In this document: positions 35,115 through 47,200 of the stretch, piece after piece
Layout: each line of letters opens with the position of its first letter
How positions within the stretch are numbered: position 1 is the first letter of the stretch
Source of the DNA: Sabethes cyaneus
Lineage: Eukaryota > Arthropoda > Insecta > Diptera > Culicidae
Direction of reading: 5' to 3'
DNA length: 64,000 nt
Assembly: GCF_943734655.1 (NCBI RefSeq)
Contig: NC_071354.1
Span: 163,867,142 to 163,931,141, forward strand
Notes under the pieces: model-generated
What the model saw: the letters and a program-made list of their open reading frames with translations, nothing else
Database searches by the model: none
What the model was told of the DNA's origin: nothing
Translations under genes and position numbers: made by a program

Positions 35115-36600
35115 ACGCGTGCAGGGCGCTATATCTCTGCATATTAGTGTTGATAGGGAGGAAATACTTATCAACTTAGGGACCATATTGGCACACTTAA
35201 TTGTGCCTGATTTTTAATTTCAGGTATAATAAATTTAATTTTGTTACGAGGTTTTCAAGCCACCGTAAATGTCACTTGTGCATAAATATAAATAAATATC
35301 GATATAGATGTTCAAACTATGGTTCATCATGTAGTACCATTACCATTATATTTCATTTATAAAAAAGTATTTTTGATCTTAACGGGAAATTAGCAGTCAT
35401 TAACTTTTCGTCGGAGAGCCCAATTTCGGAAGCAGTTTTTGAGCACAAACGCGAGATTCTGTTTGAAAAATTGTAAATAATGCTCTCTTCTTGTCAATCT
35501 GAACACAGCGAATATATTTTCATGAACAGAATTTTTGTTTCAAACAAAAAAACTGCTTTGGGAATTGGCAGAATCGATGACTGCTAATTTCACCTTAATT
35601 TTCTTAATTACTGGCTTTACACGAAAATTTCCGAATATCCAGGTTAGTCTCATACAACCGGTGCTTACATACTGAGAATCTTTTCGTATGGTAATTTAGC
35701 ATCGTTTGCTTTCGTGTCTCGCTCGTTGGATTTTTCCGATAGCGGTTGTTTTAGAACGCCATTTTGCATTCATTTGACCACATTTAGCAATGGTGCGTTT
35801 ACAAACCGGAGCTTTTATTGAAATCTTATAAATATGCATTTTAATCCTAAAATCGGATGCCTAGGAACATCGCGCGTTATTTCTATCATATGATTATCAA
35901 CTATCAAAAGCTTGACTGCTTTTATACAGCTCCCTAATAAAGTAGTCAGAGTTTTTAAGCAAGTTCTATGATCGAAGGATGCAAAAAGGTATCTCGCGCA
36001 GTCAATGTTTTCGATTTAATTGCCAAAATAAACCCGTTTGTCTCAGGACAGCTATCGTGCATAGCAACAAATGTCTATCGGTATTTAATAACTGACCGCG
36101 TGCGATTTCGAACGAATCGAATATGTTGGTAGCACATAACTTCCGGTGCGGTAAACTGATTTCTCATAGTTTTTTCCTATATCGGTATATCGGATCTCCA
36201 CTACCTGTTTCGCAATGGCCACGTAACCAAAAACGTCCTCAAATCGTACGCGAGCTCGAATGACAGTGATCACACCACCTGCCTCGGTGGTTCCAGATCA
36301 ATTCTTTTCTACTAACAACTTGTGGACTTGTTGGACACTTGTGGATGATGCAGAGGATTCCTCGGCCTCTAGTAGCAGCAAGTGTCGGACTAACATTCCT
36401 TTCCCTCCCAAATTGACCTGCATGGGCGTGGCAAGCTTTGCTCTTGATCATCACAAAGAATTAGATCACCAGAAAATGCACACTGAAAATGATCTGCTAC
36501 TCCCAAGCATCATTCTGATGGTTCTTTGTGCAATCTCAGCTGATCTAGATCAATCGCGGGCAACTCACGGGCGGTCAAACTATGCTATGCTATGCTATGC
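35115..36600 (+). mobile_element. Non-autonomous retroelement with 21-bp TSD, copy 1
   Basis: Flanks 35094-35114 and 36601-36621 are direct repeats of 21 bases with one mismatch (TTTCACGAAAAC, then ACCGTTCA). The insert starts ACGCGTGCAGGGCGCTATAT and ends with four TATGC units, the usual layout of a non-LTR insertion with a simple-repeat tail. No reverse transcriptase or endonuclease is encoded; a 131-codon plus-strand frame (36260-36655) runs out of the element and is not a convincing gene. No clear A/B-box promoter was seen. The shorter copy at 60642-61391 shares both ends. Confidence 0.85.
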
Positions 36601-36624
36601 TTTCACGAAAACAACCGTTCAGAT

Positions 36625-39600
36625 TTCAGAAACTCATCCTCCGTTTTACGGCTGAAATAATTATCCATTAGTGCTATCAATTCGAGCAACCATGGACTCC
36701 AAGAATACTCTTCCAGGAAATCATCAGAAACGTCGCACGGCGCGTATCAAACAAGGTATTACTGCTGTGGAGCGTAGTGTCGAGAAGGTCCCAAATAATG
36801 CCAACCAACCAACCAATATGATTTCCGACATTTTTGAATAACAATTGAGTGGTCTTAATTGATCGAGGAGCTGTGGTTTCAACAAGACGCTGCAATATAC
36901 CACATCACGCTTACCGTAAATGATTTAACCCTCTAGTGGGCAACATAGTAAAAACGATACGATCAAACTAATGACTATTTTTTCATGAAAGTACACTCAA
37001 AAGAAGCTCTAGCTTTGGTTTTCTTGCAGTACTAATTACCTGAACGAGTCCTATGTAAGAAATAGTCTAAAATTTTGTCCTACATGCCATTTCCACATAT
37101 TTGTGTCAATTCAGATACAAAATTCAAATAAACTATGTAGTTTACTCACAGAAAATTTTTGCTGTCGATCATTTTGTTTTTGCGAAATACATAACAGTTA
37201 AAAACACTTCCATTTGGATTTTAGAATGGTTAATGTTAATAGCAACACACAGGTGCATATATCATACTGGTTCTCTTACCTTGCTGGTCTAAGCCGGTAA
37301 CTTGAACTACTCTTATACCTTCTTTGAAATATTCATTCGAACTTTTTATATCGCTCTCTCTCACACACACAGTACTTAAACTTTTTGTCGACATGTGCAA
37401 TGTCGTGCAGTCGTGCAACCATCTGTTGCCGGTTTGTTATTACTGTGCCGCGAGGCAATCTCGTGTTTTTCTACTCTCTCAAGCTACGCAAAAAAAAAAT
37501 TTTTTGCGATATCTTAAGTGACGAACCTGACTTTTTGAATGGAAAAACTTTCGCCCCGCACAGATCTTCGTCTTCGTCGATGGGCTGACATTCATTCCCT
37601 TCCGGTTCAATTCATCGCCGTCGTATCGAAAAAACCAAGAAAGTCAGTGGGTTAAGTGACCAGCATAGCATGCATGCGGCATCATCTAACTAGAGTGACT
37701 GTGTTATTTTGCCTGAACGCCCAATACCTACGAGGTTACGTGATTGTAGATCTTGCTGGGCTCACCGTGCACTTTCAATTCAATAAGTATACGTATTACA
37801 TACGCCTTCGCCAGAGCCAGAGGTCTCGACGATGGTGTGCATAAATCAATAGGGAAAGGAGTCTACTAAGACTAGGTCGCTGGGTTATATGGAATGGATG
37901 TGAGGCGACATATTTCAATAAAAAAATGAAAGTCACTAGCTCGGTCATGACTAGGTCGGTTATACAGGTTGTCACTGCAAACCTCATCGCTCAACAAAAT
38001 TTAAGTCATACAAAATTTTACGTTAGAAGTGTTTATTATTTCCCGGAATATTATAATTATTATTATTACACTGCACTATTAGCGAGTAAAATACCAATAA
38101 AAGACGCCTGCCTAATTTGCCACTCTGCCAGAAGCGTTGAAAATCAAATCACACACTTCAACAGTTGTACTCAATTTAATTGGCTGGTACTGTTTCGCTA
38201 AGGTGACTAAACGACTTTCAACAGGGCATATGAGCATATACTACTATCGCTTCAGCAAAAGTGAGCGCGCTTTTTGAAGGACACCCAGTGTCTGGATTGA
38301 TCCATAGGTGTGTGATTATTAGCATCTATCCACAGCGATTCGGTTGTGTCGCTTGCGGTTGCGCTTGATGGTCACTACTGGTTGCATATTTTTTTATTGT
38401 AGACATTCGAAAGCTAAATGCATTTCTGTACGTTGGAAATTTTGAACAGTTGGTTTTGTTGCTGTTTTGCGCAAAATTGATGTCTCTATTATCGTAAGCC
38501 TAATCAGACATTAAAAATATGATGGAATGGATAGTGACTGACAGAAACTAATAGTCGCTTTTGATGATATGCTAATGAGATTATTAGTCAACAATCTGTA
38601 ATTATTGCTAGTTGATAATAAAAGTACATACAAAAGAGGCAAGAAAATGTCAGAAAACTTTCTAAAATCATCCTTGAGTTGTACAGCAGCATTGCAAAAT
38701 TGTGTTCATAATTCAGCAGTTCCACAATTAACGATTCTAGAGTACTCCGGTTTTATTCAAAGCTTGTGTTCTTGTTCTTGTAAATTTTAGGTCCGTATTT
38801 TTTTTTCTTTTATGCTTCTGAGTTTGGCTGGTGCTCAAAATTGTCATTTTTGCCTGGAAACTAACGGGTGACAACTAAAATGTGTGTTTCATTTTTATAA
38901 GACCCCCCCTCTTACACCCTTCATAAAATTGCTCTTATCGGCTCCATAAAATTGCTGATAATTTTATCTATCCAACGACATATAAACTGTTTAGTTTCGT
39001 TCAGTAGTTTAGTAGTTATTACCATTTGAAATCTTTCATTCAAACGTTACACTTCTATTTTCGTTTTCACAAAGTGCTAGTAAACAAAGTATAGTGCAGT
39101 ATAGTAAACAAAGACGTAGTCCTACGTCAAAATTTCGACGATCATGTCCCCTGAAGTTGATGAATTGATTAATGAATTAATTAAATTCTGAATGGATGAC
39201 AAGGTTTATTAAAACCTACCACAGTCTGGATTTTATTTGAAATAAGAAAATGCTTACCGATTAAAATACACACACGCTTCTAAACTGACAGCGGCTGTAT
39301 AATATCCATAATTGCCGCCATAGCAGTTGCGGCAGTTTCCAAAAATTTGAATAAAGTAATCACGAACACTGAATCATTCGCTCTCTTCCGATCCGCCGAC
39401 ACTCGTGCGTGGTGTCAATGATGGTGATAATGCCAGCTGATTAAACAAAACAACAACAAAGCCCGTGGCGGACGGCGAAGCAAATAAAAGAAGCGAAAAT
39501 CGTTCGATAGATCAATGTGTATCATCATCATACATCGATTATTGCTCACGATTGTGATAAATTGTGTAATCGTTTGAATTAATAACAAACAGGAAACGCA

Positions 39601-39650
39601 CACTTTTCTAATTTGTTTCATTTTATCTGATTTTCTTTTTTTTTCGGTTT
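36625..39650. other. No gene recognised; upstream of the host exon
   Basis: Contains short frames without domains. A patch at 38860-38920 resembles a unit of the Helitron tandem array (ATTTTTATAAGACCCCCCCT). The 300 bases before 39655 are less repetitive and could hold 5' gene sequence, but no upstream exon could be identified. Confidence 0.35.
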
Positions 39651-39654
39651 ATAG

Positions 39655-39699
39655 GAGACGCTATGAAAAAAATTCGACGATGGCAGCTGGTGTTTGCGG
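39655..39699 (+). CDS. Host gene, exon with start codon and first half of signal peptide
   Basis: A strong acceptor (TTTTCTTTTTTTTTCGGTTT followed by ATAG) ends at 39654 and a donor GTAAGT starts at 39700. The exon carries ATG at 39663 and codes for MKKIRRWQLVFA, leaving one base (G) over, so the intron is phase 1. This is the positively charged start and the first part of the hydrophobic core of a secretory signal peptide. Joining to the acceptor at 50116 gives an in-frame continuation (VIIALMVRVDG) that completes a normal signal peptide of about 23 residues. That complementarity across 10.4 kb is the main reason for calling the two exons one gene. The existence of an acceptor before the ATG implies at least one further 5' untranslated exon upstream. 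The gene family is not recognised. Confidence 0.7.
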
Positions 39700-40122
39700 G
39701 TAAGTTTTTCGATCATGTGTTTTCTCTCGTTATCAATATTACGCTGTTCAGCAGCATCTTCAAGTCCACAATGAAAACAGATGAGATTCCAATGCACGAC
39801 TGCCCGACAGCTAGGTGTGAAGGTTAGATGAATCTACAAATGGAAAAATCCATGTCTATCCTTTTACGCCGGTTTATTATTATGACATAACTTAATTCAC
39901 ACGCTTTGTGTACTAAACGAATAAAGGAATTTATGGGTCGTTCTACCGCCTTTAAAGTTTATATCCGCTTGAGCCATAGTAGCTCTGCCACATACGTTGG
40001 TGACAAGATTCTTGACGCGTTAATCCCCTCTAGATTTAGCTTTGAAGAATCCACAGAAATTATTTTTCACGTGCTTTACCACGGGTAATTTCTAAAAATT
40101 AATTTGTACCCAATTAGGCCAT

Positions 40123-40171
40123 AACAAATATTTTATAAAGTTTTCGTCCTTCCGGTGTTCGGTCACTGAAG
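40123..40171 (-). repeat. Interspersed repeat end, partner of 22-70
   Basis: Reverse complement of 22-70 with about three differences. It is followed on the plus strand by a run of G residues. No second end was located. Confidence 0.6.
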
Positions 40172-40174
40172 GGG

Positions 40175-41840
40175 GGGGGGAGGGTGTGAAAAAAAAACAA
40201 ACTGAATTTTTTAATCGAGCAAAAAAAAGGATTTTGAACATTTTTATTTAAAATTTAAACATGAAAACCGAATCTATTCTTGCTTATAATATATAGGTAC
40301 GTTATTATTTTCTATGCAAAAATTTACAAAAAAAAGACAAAAACAAAGGAAAATTTTTTTGGACACTTTACAAAAATTCCATTGTTCGAATTTCCATTTC
40401 TGTTTCGTGCTAGAAGCGTTAACTCAACTCGTACAATCATTTTTCGAGTTTTTCGGACTGTAGATCCCACAGACAATTGATTTTATAAAAAAAATTGACT
40501 CATATCCTGCAAATTATATTTTTGCACCCGATTTTTCAAGCCAATTTCCAAGGGGGGGAGGGGGTTGACAAAATCTTTAAAAATGATTTGCAATGGCCTT
40601 ATGTCTAGGAAAACACACCATGTGTTCATTTTTATACGATTTTCTGCCTTGCAAAAAAAACGCTTTGCGAAGCTTTGAAATAATGTTCGTTCATTTATTT
40701 ATTTCTACTGGTAGAATAAAATAGAAAATTTTTCTTTTACTCATTAAGTATTGTACTTGGATGCTCAAAAATATTTTTTTATTATGAGATACTTGGTTTT
40801 GTATCATTCTGAATTATACAAAAAAAGCATAACATAATTTACACGTTGATTATACCATTTATAAAAAGCATGCATTAATAAAGTAAAACCAGGAAATTAT
40901 TACTCGCACTATTTTGACCAAACGAGGGGGTTCGTAAATCGTAAAATTGGGCATTTCAATTAGCATCAATCAATCGTATGAATAGGAAAAAGATAAAGAC
41001 GAACAATACATATTATATAAATGTAAAAATATGATGACAAATTTTCTTAGAAATGCGTCAGGGGTAAACCATTAAATTTAAATCGTAGATCTAACCTTGA
41101 CTTTTTCACTGAATGAGTAAGAGGCAGCGACAGTGTACGCGATGGCGGATGGCGATTAGAATTACGATTACGGGTATAATCACGAGACGAATGAAGATTT
41201 GCATCTACTTCGTCCAGTAATGACCAAGAACTTTTCTTCATACTCTTTCTATCTACTAGAGCTGGCATTCTAGTATGTATACCCGGATCTCGAACATTTC
41301 GCATTCTAATCAAAATACGAGTCTGCAATTTATTGATCCCACTGTTGACAAAACGCATTTCCAATAATACAGCTTTTATTTGCCTTGCTCAAACAAGCTG
41401 CCAATTCTAATTTGTGTTGATGTTTAACCCATTAGCTCTTCTTCGACGATTTTTAGCGAAAATTCATAACGATGGTCGCATTATAATACCGCAGCGCCTA
41501 AACATAAATGGTTAACAAACCAGACACATTAAACAGGTTTGCATGTGGCTAGTGGAATTTCTTAGTCAGCCACTGTCAATCTAAAATCACCGGAACGTCA
41601 GTAATGGAGGCATCAAATTTTAATCACGTTGACACATTATAACATTGATGTTTCGCGATGTCACGTTGCCTACTCGTAAGAGTGCATGTATTGACTATAC
41701 ATTCGACTATCAATAATGTTACTTTCCGTTGACGTTAGTTCTACAGTTCTATTTCTCTCACATCACACCTTCAACTAAAGTATGACTAAAAGAAAATCTG
41801 GACGTCCCGCTTAGGTGCTGGAAGTATTTAGCATGACTTT
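40175..41840. other. Intron sequence, one odd ORF
   Basis: A minus-strand frame at 41047-41364 (105 codons, rich in Arg, Ser and Asn, containing SWSLLDEVDANLHSSRDYTR) has a composition less random than its neighbours but matches no family I know. The rest is A+T-rich, with G runs near 40172 and 40552. Confidence 0.3.
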
Positions 41841-41895
41841 ATATGCAGTGTGATTCGAACAAAAACAAAGTCATATTTTTGTACATAAAGGCTTT

Positions 41896-42003
41896 CCCAA
41901 GCAACAATGTGAGTTTTATTGTACTCTTATGGCGGTCTTCATGACAAATTTTGGTCTTAAATTCCATCATAAGAGTGTAATAAAACCCAAATTGTTACTT
42001 GGG
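41896..42003. mobile_element. Small MITE, family B copy 2
   Basis: A 108-base hairpin with ends CCCAAG(C/T)AACAAT and inner motifs GAGTTTTATTGTACTCTTAT and TAAGAGTGTAATAAAAC. It is the same family as 12563-12659 and inserted in the 3' untranslated part of the Tc1/mariner element. Confidence 0.85.
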
Positions 42004-42068
42004 TTATTTCGAATTTGTTTTAGAAGTTGTTTTCACATAGATTCAGAACGCAACAAACAATCATTACT

Positions 42069-42975
42069 CTATTCCTGGAAAACATGTTTCAAACGCTTTT
42101 TGAAGTCGTTACATGCGGCACGCACTGCTTCCATCGGAATATCATCCCATATTTTGTTGATAACAATCTTAAATTCATCCAAATTATGATTTTTATAACC
42201 CTTGGGCTTCTGCATACCCCATTTCCAAATACCAGTGAGTTAAAATCAGAAGAACCTGGAGGTCATTACTTTTTCGATATGAAATCCGTCAGATTGGCTT
42301 TGCACTACCTCTGCACAAGATTTGCAATGTGGGCTGGAGCTCCATCCTATAGAAAGCAATAAATATAATATAATAGGAAGTTTCCCTTTCTTTGAAATGC
42401 CTCCCCATACCATGACCGCTGATTATTTTTGGTATCGTGGTACATTCCGTTTGTGCTTTGGAACGTCCATGATCGAAACCGACCACAATCGATCATTTTG
42501 AGCACGATGCGGGGTTTGAAGAACAAAAAACTTCTCATCAGAAAAGATCACTTCGGAATCACCGTGCCGACGGAGCAGCAGTTTGCATCTTTCCTGCCGT
42601 TTTTGTTTTCTTGCTTCCGTTAATCCAAGGATTTTGCGTTTTCTAAATGCTTTTACATCCAGATTCATTTTTAAAATTCGACGGAGAGATTCCCCATTGA
42701 TATTCAGCTCAACTGCCATTTTACGTGCGGACGGGTCGCAACTGCGCTTCGACGAATTCGCTATCGAACTACCTTTTTGACCTCTGCAGCTCTAACGCTT
42801 CGTTTTCTTCTGGTTTTTTTACGGTTTTCAACAGATCCCGTCTCGGCAAATCTTTTTACTGTATAGGATACAAATCCTCTTTTAATGCCGAGATATTTGA
42901 GGTCACGAAAACTAGTGCCGCATGTGGCACCGTTCCGGAATTTATTTATTATCAACGACCGTAACTCAAACAATA
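42069..42975 (-). pseudogene. Tc1/mariner transposase pseudogene
   Basis: Reading from the 5' end (near 42975), it shows LRSLIINKFRNGA, a helix-turn-helix segment (LGIKRGFVSYTVKRFAETG) and basic linker KKTRRKRSVRAAEVKKVV. After a frameshift near 42760 come a second DNA-binding part (MAVELNINGESLRRILKM) and the first catalytic aspartate in VIFSDEKFFVLQTP. A frameshifted block around 42385-42415 resembles the usual MVWGGIS motif. The third catalytic region reads PPGSSDFNSL, and the C-terminus IVINKIWDDIPMEAVRAAC ends at a stop at 42069. The second aspartate could not be found. About four frame changes make it inactive. It is not closely similar to the ITmD37E-like or the 21261 transposases, so three transposase lineages are present. 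Confidence 0.8.
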
Positions 42976-43139
42976 GTACGCGTGCACACCGAACGAGACA
43001 CAATACGAAAATGAAACTACGCCAAGTAAGACTTAAGTCGTGATGACACACAAACATAGTCTTAGTATGATTGTATTGATTGTGTATGCCGTTGCAAGCA
43101 TAAAATGATTTTTGTTCGAATGTGTCACACTGTACATGT

Positions 43140-43590
43140 TTGTGAAGAACAACTGGTGCAAATTTTATCAAAATATTTCACCACGTTGCGGATCAGTGTA
43201 GAATGGAACTCGAACGACGTAAAAACATCTTGCACAAACTCCTAGAAACTCCACACTCTTAAATGATTCTACCTACAGGTAGAAATGATTCTACCTGTAA
43301 ATAGGTCGAATTTAGTTGAAGCTAGGTTGAAACTACTCAAAATGCCCTTAAAGTGTACAACGCGCGAGGACCTGTGCAAATTAAACAGCGAGGCTTTTTC
43401 TGTATGCCACAAGGGCTTTGGTAAAAAGGCCACTGTAACAATCTAAATGATCATCTTTTGGGCATGCTCCAATTGCTCTACACATTTTACGGAATGCTTA
43501 TACCCGTTGATGAAGTTGAGCTAGATAGTTGTAATCTTGTGCCTCAATTCGGTACTACATCTATATCTATCTATCTATCTAACTATCTAT
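43140..43590. other. Intron sequence ending in a CTAT microsatellite
   Basis: No gene. A (CTAT)n tract at 43559-43590 directly abuts the left end of the foldback at 43594. Confidence 0.5.
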
Positions 43591-43593
43591 ATA

Positions 43594-45814
43594 TGACACA
43601 TTCCGCGGGCCGGTATACCAACCAGACATTTTATAAAAGTAGCTTTTAGCATTATTGAATATTTTTTCATAATTGGGCAATGTTTGAACCTTACAAAACT
43701 GCCATGACTGATATTCTAGCATTTTCGGAAGTTATATAAAACGTGTATCGAAAATAAATGAAATTTACAAGAAATAAATGATTTTTCGTGATATTTTTAA
43801 AAATACTGCTACAGTGCTCTAAAACATTTCATAATATCATTTGTTTTCGACCAACTTACAAAGGAATATATGCTGAATCCATTCCAAAAATAGTTTGGAT
43901 GTAATTTTGCAGTTATTTTGTATTTCAAGTGGATGAAATAGGGCCATTTTTTTGCGTTGTAACGTCACGAAAAAGGTGCACTTTTTCGCTTTCGCAGAAA
44001 AGTACAAATTTGAACAATCTAATAATCCGTATTCTCTTTGTACTCAAAAATACCTTTAAAACGATGCCTAAAGAATGATGATAAGTTAAGTAGAACCTAA
44101 GTTACAACAGATTGAAGCTCGCGTTGTAACGTCACGGCGGGCAGCCGGACGGATTCAAAACAAGTGAGACATAAGTAATAGCATCGAAACCTTAAGACAT
44201 AGCATTATAGTTGCTTCAGAAAAGTTTCTTCATTTAAAAAGCACTTTCTAGTGGTGAAAAAACATTCGGACATTAGGGTGTCCTCAAGCAGATACAAAAA
44301 ATATTTTCTCTATTTTAATTCAGAAATGATTGCTGTCTACAGAAAATTTGTAGAAAAACTAATTTCAAGAAACTTTGTTGAATACTGAAGATTTATATTT
44401 CTTACATGAAAAAAGTTATAGAGCAAAACTATAAGGGACACCCTTAAAAAAATTTTTTTTCCATCTAGTTCTAAAATAACGCTTCGTACGCCTTTTAGAT
44501 GTTCTAAGAAATTGGTAATCGAATTAAATTGCACATTTTCGTCGAAGATAGTAGAGATCTATTTTTTTTTCCTTAAGGAGCTACCCCTTGTTTCTTTTAT
44601 TTATACATGTTCACCTACGGTTGCCTTCATAATATTTTTTTTTAGATTTTCCACAGTCTTCTACCCTAAGTTGTACATGGTGGAATACAGCATAAATTAA
44701 CTCACAAAAAACAAGTGAGATCAGCTGGTCATAGCTGCTCTCCCCCGAGATACACCCTCTTAAAGAGTACATATAAAAATAAAAAAGCCAGTGATAGTTT
44801 CTAAAGGGAAAAAGATAGTGCTCTACTATTTTCGACAAAAATGTGCAATTTAATTAGATTACCAATTTCTTAGAACATTTGTAAGCCATACGAAGGGTTA
44901 TTAAAGAGTTAGATCGAAAAAAAAATTTTTAAGGGTGTCCCTAAGAGTTTGGTTCTATAACTTTTTTTATGTAAGAAATATCAATTTTAAGCATTCAACA
45001 AAGTTTCTTAAAATTAGTTTTTCTACAAATTTTCTGTAGACAGCAACCATTTCTGACTTAAAATAGAGAAAATATTTTTTGTATCTGCTTGAGGACACCC
45101 TAATGTCCGAATATTTTTTCACCACTAGAAAGTGCTTTTTAAATGAAGAAACTTTTCTGAAGCAACTATAATGCCATGTCTTAAGGTTTCGATGATATTA
45201 CTTATGTCTCACTTTCTTAGCATCCCTCCCACAGCGCGACGTAATTTGTGAACAACCCCACAATTACGTAGGCGAAATAGTGAAAGACAAATTAACAACA
45301 TATTTTTGGATTATCCCTTATGTACAGAGGGCAGCAACAGCGATAATTAACGCATATTAAATGAACAGATTTTTCGTGACGTTACAACGGAGCTACGACC
45401 CTCTCCGTGCAAAGCAGAGCGTTGTAACGTCACGAAAAGTAAAAGCTGTTTAAAAATTAACTTCACTAACTATCGGAATTCTGAAAACGGCAAGTTGTTC
45501 AGTATTCATCTCTTATCAAATCATCGAAGAGAATCTTTAGATAAAATTTGAAAGAGAGCAGAATTTTCATGTTTTTCAACAAAAGAACCAAAAGACGTAT
45601 TTCTGGCGCGTTGTAACGTCACGCTACATATTTGCTTTCCAAAACAATCTGGGCAAAGCAAATGCTATTAATTTGTCCACTTTTAATAGGAAATTTTATG
45701 CTCTTTCCTAATATATAATAATATTTGGGGGTTTCTTAACGATTTTCACAGCTAAAACATAAATACTGTGCAAAGAAAAGTCAAAACGTTGTAACGTCAC
45801 GGCAGAATGTGTCA
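43594..45814. mobile_element. Large foldback element with six GTTGTAACGTCACG motifs
   Basis: The ends TGACACATTC(C/T)GC are inverted. The middle (about 44165-45220) is a long palindrome with arms of about 500 bases around an axis near 44690, for example GACATTAGGGTGTCCTCAAG against its inverse and CTACAGAAAATTTGTAGAAA against its inverse. The motif GTTGTAACGTCACG occurs at 43956-43969, 44123-44136, 45376-45389 (inverse), 45421-45434, 45609-45622 and 45788-45801, five times outside the palindrome arms in the same direction. No coding is recognised. Confidence 0.8.
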
Positions 45815-46601
45815 TATCTAAAAGTGAGCGTGAGTATGTTTGTATGTTTGTTTGTATGTTTGTATGTTCCACCATAACTCCAGAACGCCTTGACCGATCT
45901 CCCCCAAACTTGGCACACATGTCCCTTGATATAAGAGAATCAGCACTGGGGGTTGACAAAAAAGGGGGGGTTCATAACAGGGGGAACCCTTAACTCCGAT
46001 ACGCCTAGACCGTTGTTCATCAAACTTGGCACACATGTTCCTTGACATAAGAGAATCAGCACTGGGGGATCAACAAAAAGGGGGGGAGGTTCCCTAATAG
46101 GTGGGGAGGCCATAACTCCGAAACAGCTTGACCGTTCTTCATCAAACTTGGCATACATGTTCCTTGACATAAGAGGATCAGCGCTGGGTGATCAACAAAA
46201 AGGGGGGGAGGTTCCGTAATAGGTGGGGGAGGGTTCCTAATAGGGGGGGTGGCCATAACCCCGAAACGGCTTGACCGTTTATTCATCAAACTTGGCACAA
46301 ATGTTCTTTGACATAAGAGAATCAGCACTGAAGGGGTTGATAACAGGGGGACCGAAATGTTTAGACGGTTCTCCCATAAGGACAGGACAAAAAGAGGAGC
46401 TGATGACCAGAGGTTGCTGACGAGAAGGGGGAGTAACGCCCACATGACTGTAACAATTTATCCGTACAACAGAAAAAATACGAAACACTAAATTGCAATG
46501 CTCGCAGCTGTAGATTTGTCAAGTGTAATTATGAACCGAATCAAAGTGACCTGTATAAAAAGTGTTCGATCATTAGTGGTAATTGTTGTTGGCCGGCTCT
46601 G

Positions 46602-46775
46602 TTTGAGTCCCAGGGGCAATCATTCAAACAGCGTGGAGTTCATCTGAAAACACCATGTTTTTCCCTTGGTAAACTTTATGTGGCATGCTGCAGAGTGGGC
46701 TCAGCCAATAATTTGTGCATACTTGCTCCTGGTGGCGACACTAAAAACATTGTTTACAAACAAGTTTTGTCTTGA
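46602..46775 (+). pseudogene. Helitron Pif1-like helicase, C-terminal fragment
   Basis: The frame reads FESQGQSFKQRGVHL, then KLYVACCRVGSANNLCIL and GGDTKNIVYKQVLS followed by a stop at 46773-46775. The S-Q-G-Q-S block corresponds to motif V and L-Y-V-A-x-x-R-V to motif VI of SF1 Pif1 helicases. The ending N-I-V-Y-K is typical of Helitron RepHel proteins. The arginine of motif VI is kept, while the usual serine before it is a cysteine. Everything N-terminal, including the HUH nuclease and Walker motifs, is absent. In an intact element this protein would unwind donor DNA during rolling-circle transposition. Its presence supports the Helitron assignment of all three elements with the same ends. 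Confidence 0.8.
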
Positions 46776-47127
46776 AGTGAGATGAAAGGAATGACATGTT
46801 TGTTGTATCCATGGAAGAAACACTGTTGCACCTTCTACCTTCTAATAAATAAATAAAAAGCTGCGTTTAGAAAAGTACAATAACAAAACTATTCATTTCC
46901 TATGGGTGGGGTGGCCATTGTTAAAAGCGGAAGGTGCAAATAGGCTTTGTTTTTCTTTTTTTTATAGGGATTTCCGTAAAGAAAACAGGTGTGCAGGTGA
47001 CCGGATAGACAAAAGAGGGGGAGCTGACAAATGGGGAGGAACGTCCGAAGGAGAAAAAAGCGTTGTATTTTTGTTGTTTGTTTATTAGATTATAGTCACT
47101 TCAACCAGCTTGGGTCATTCGTGACTT

Positions 47128-47200
47128 CTGTGGGGTGGGATTTGAACCCAGGTCCTCGGCGTGAGAGGCGTGAATGCTAACCACTACGCCGGGACTGACC
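47128..47200 (-). other. tRNA-like SINE head or tRNA pseudogene
   Basis: The minus strand has GGCGTAGTGGTTAGCATTC (A-box-like) and GGTTCAAATCC (B box, 47138-47148), with about 70 bases overall. The acceptor stem and anticodon stem do not pair, so this is not a functional tRNA. It lies inside the 3' part of the Helitron-like element. Confidence 0.55.

Larger units (their letters stand above)
41846..43132 (-). mobile_element. Tc1/mariner element with nested MITE
   Basis: The ends CAGTGTGATTCGAACAAAAA (41846) and the inverse of CAGTGTGACACATTCGAACA (ending 43132) are terminal inverted repeats; the right one has four extra bases. TA follows the right end and TG precedes the left, consistent with a mutated TA duplication. 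The element encodes a broken transposase and contains the MITE 41896-42003. Confidence 0.8.
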
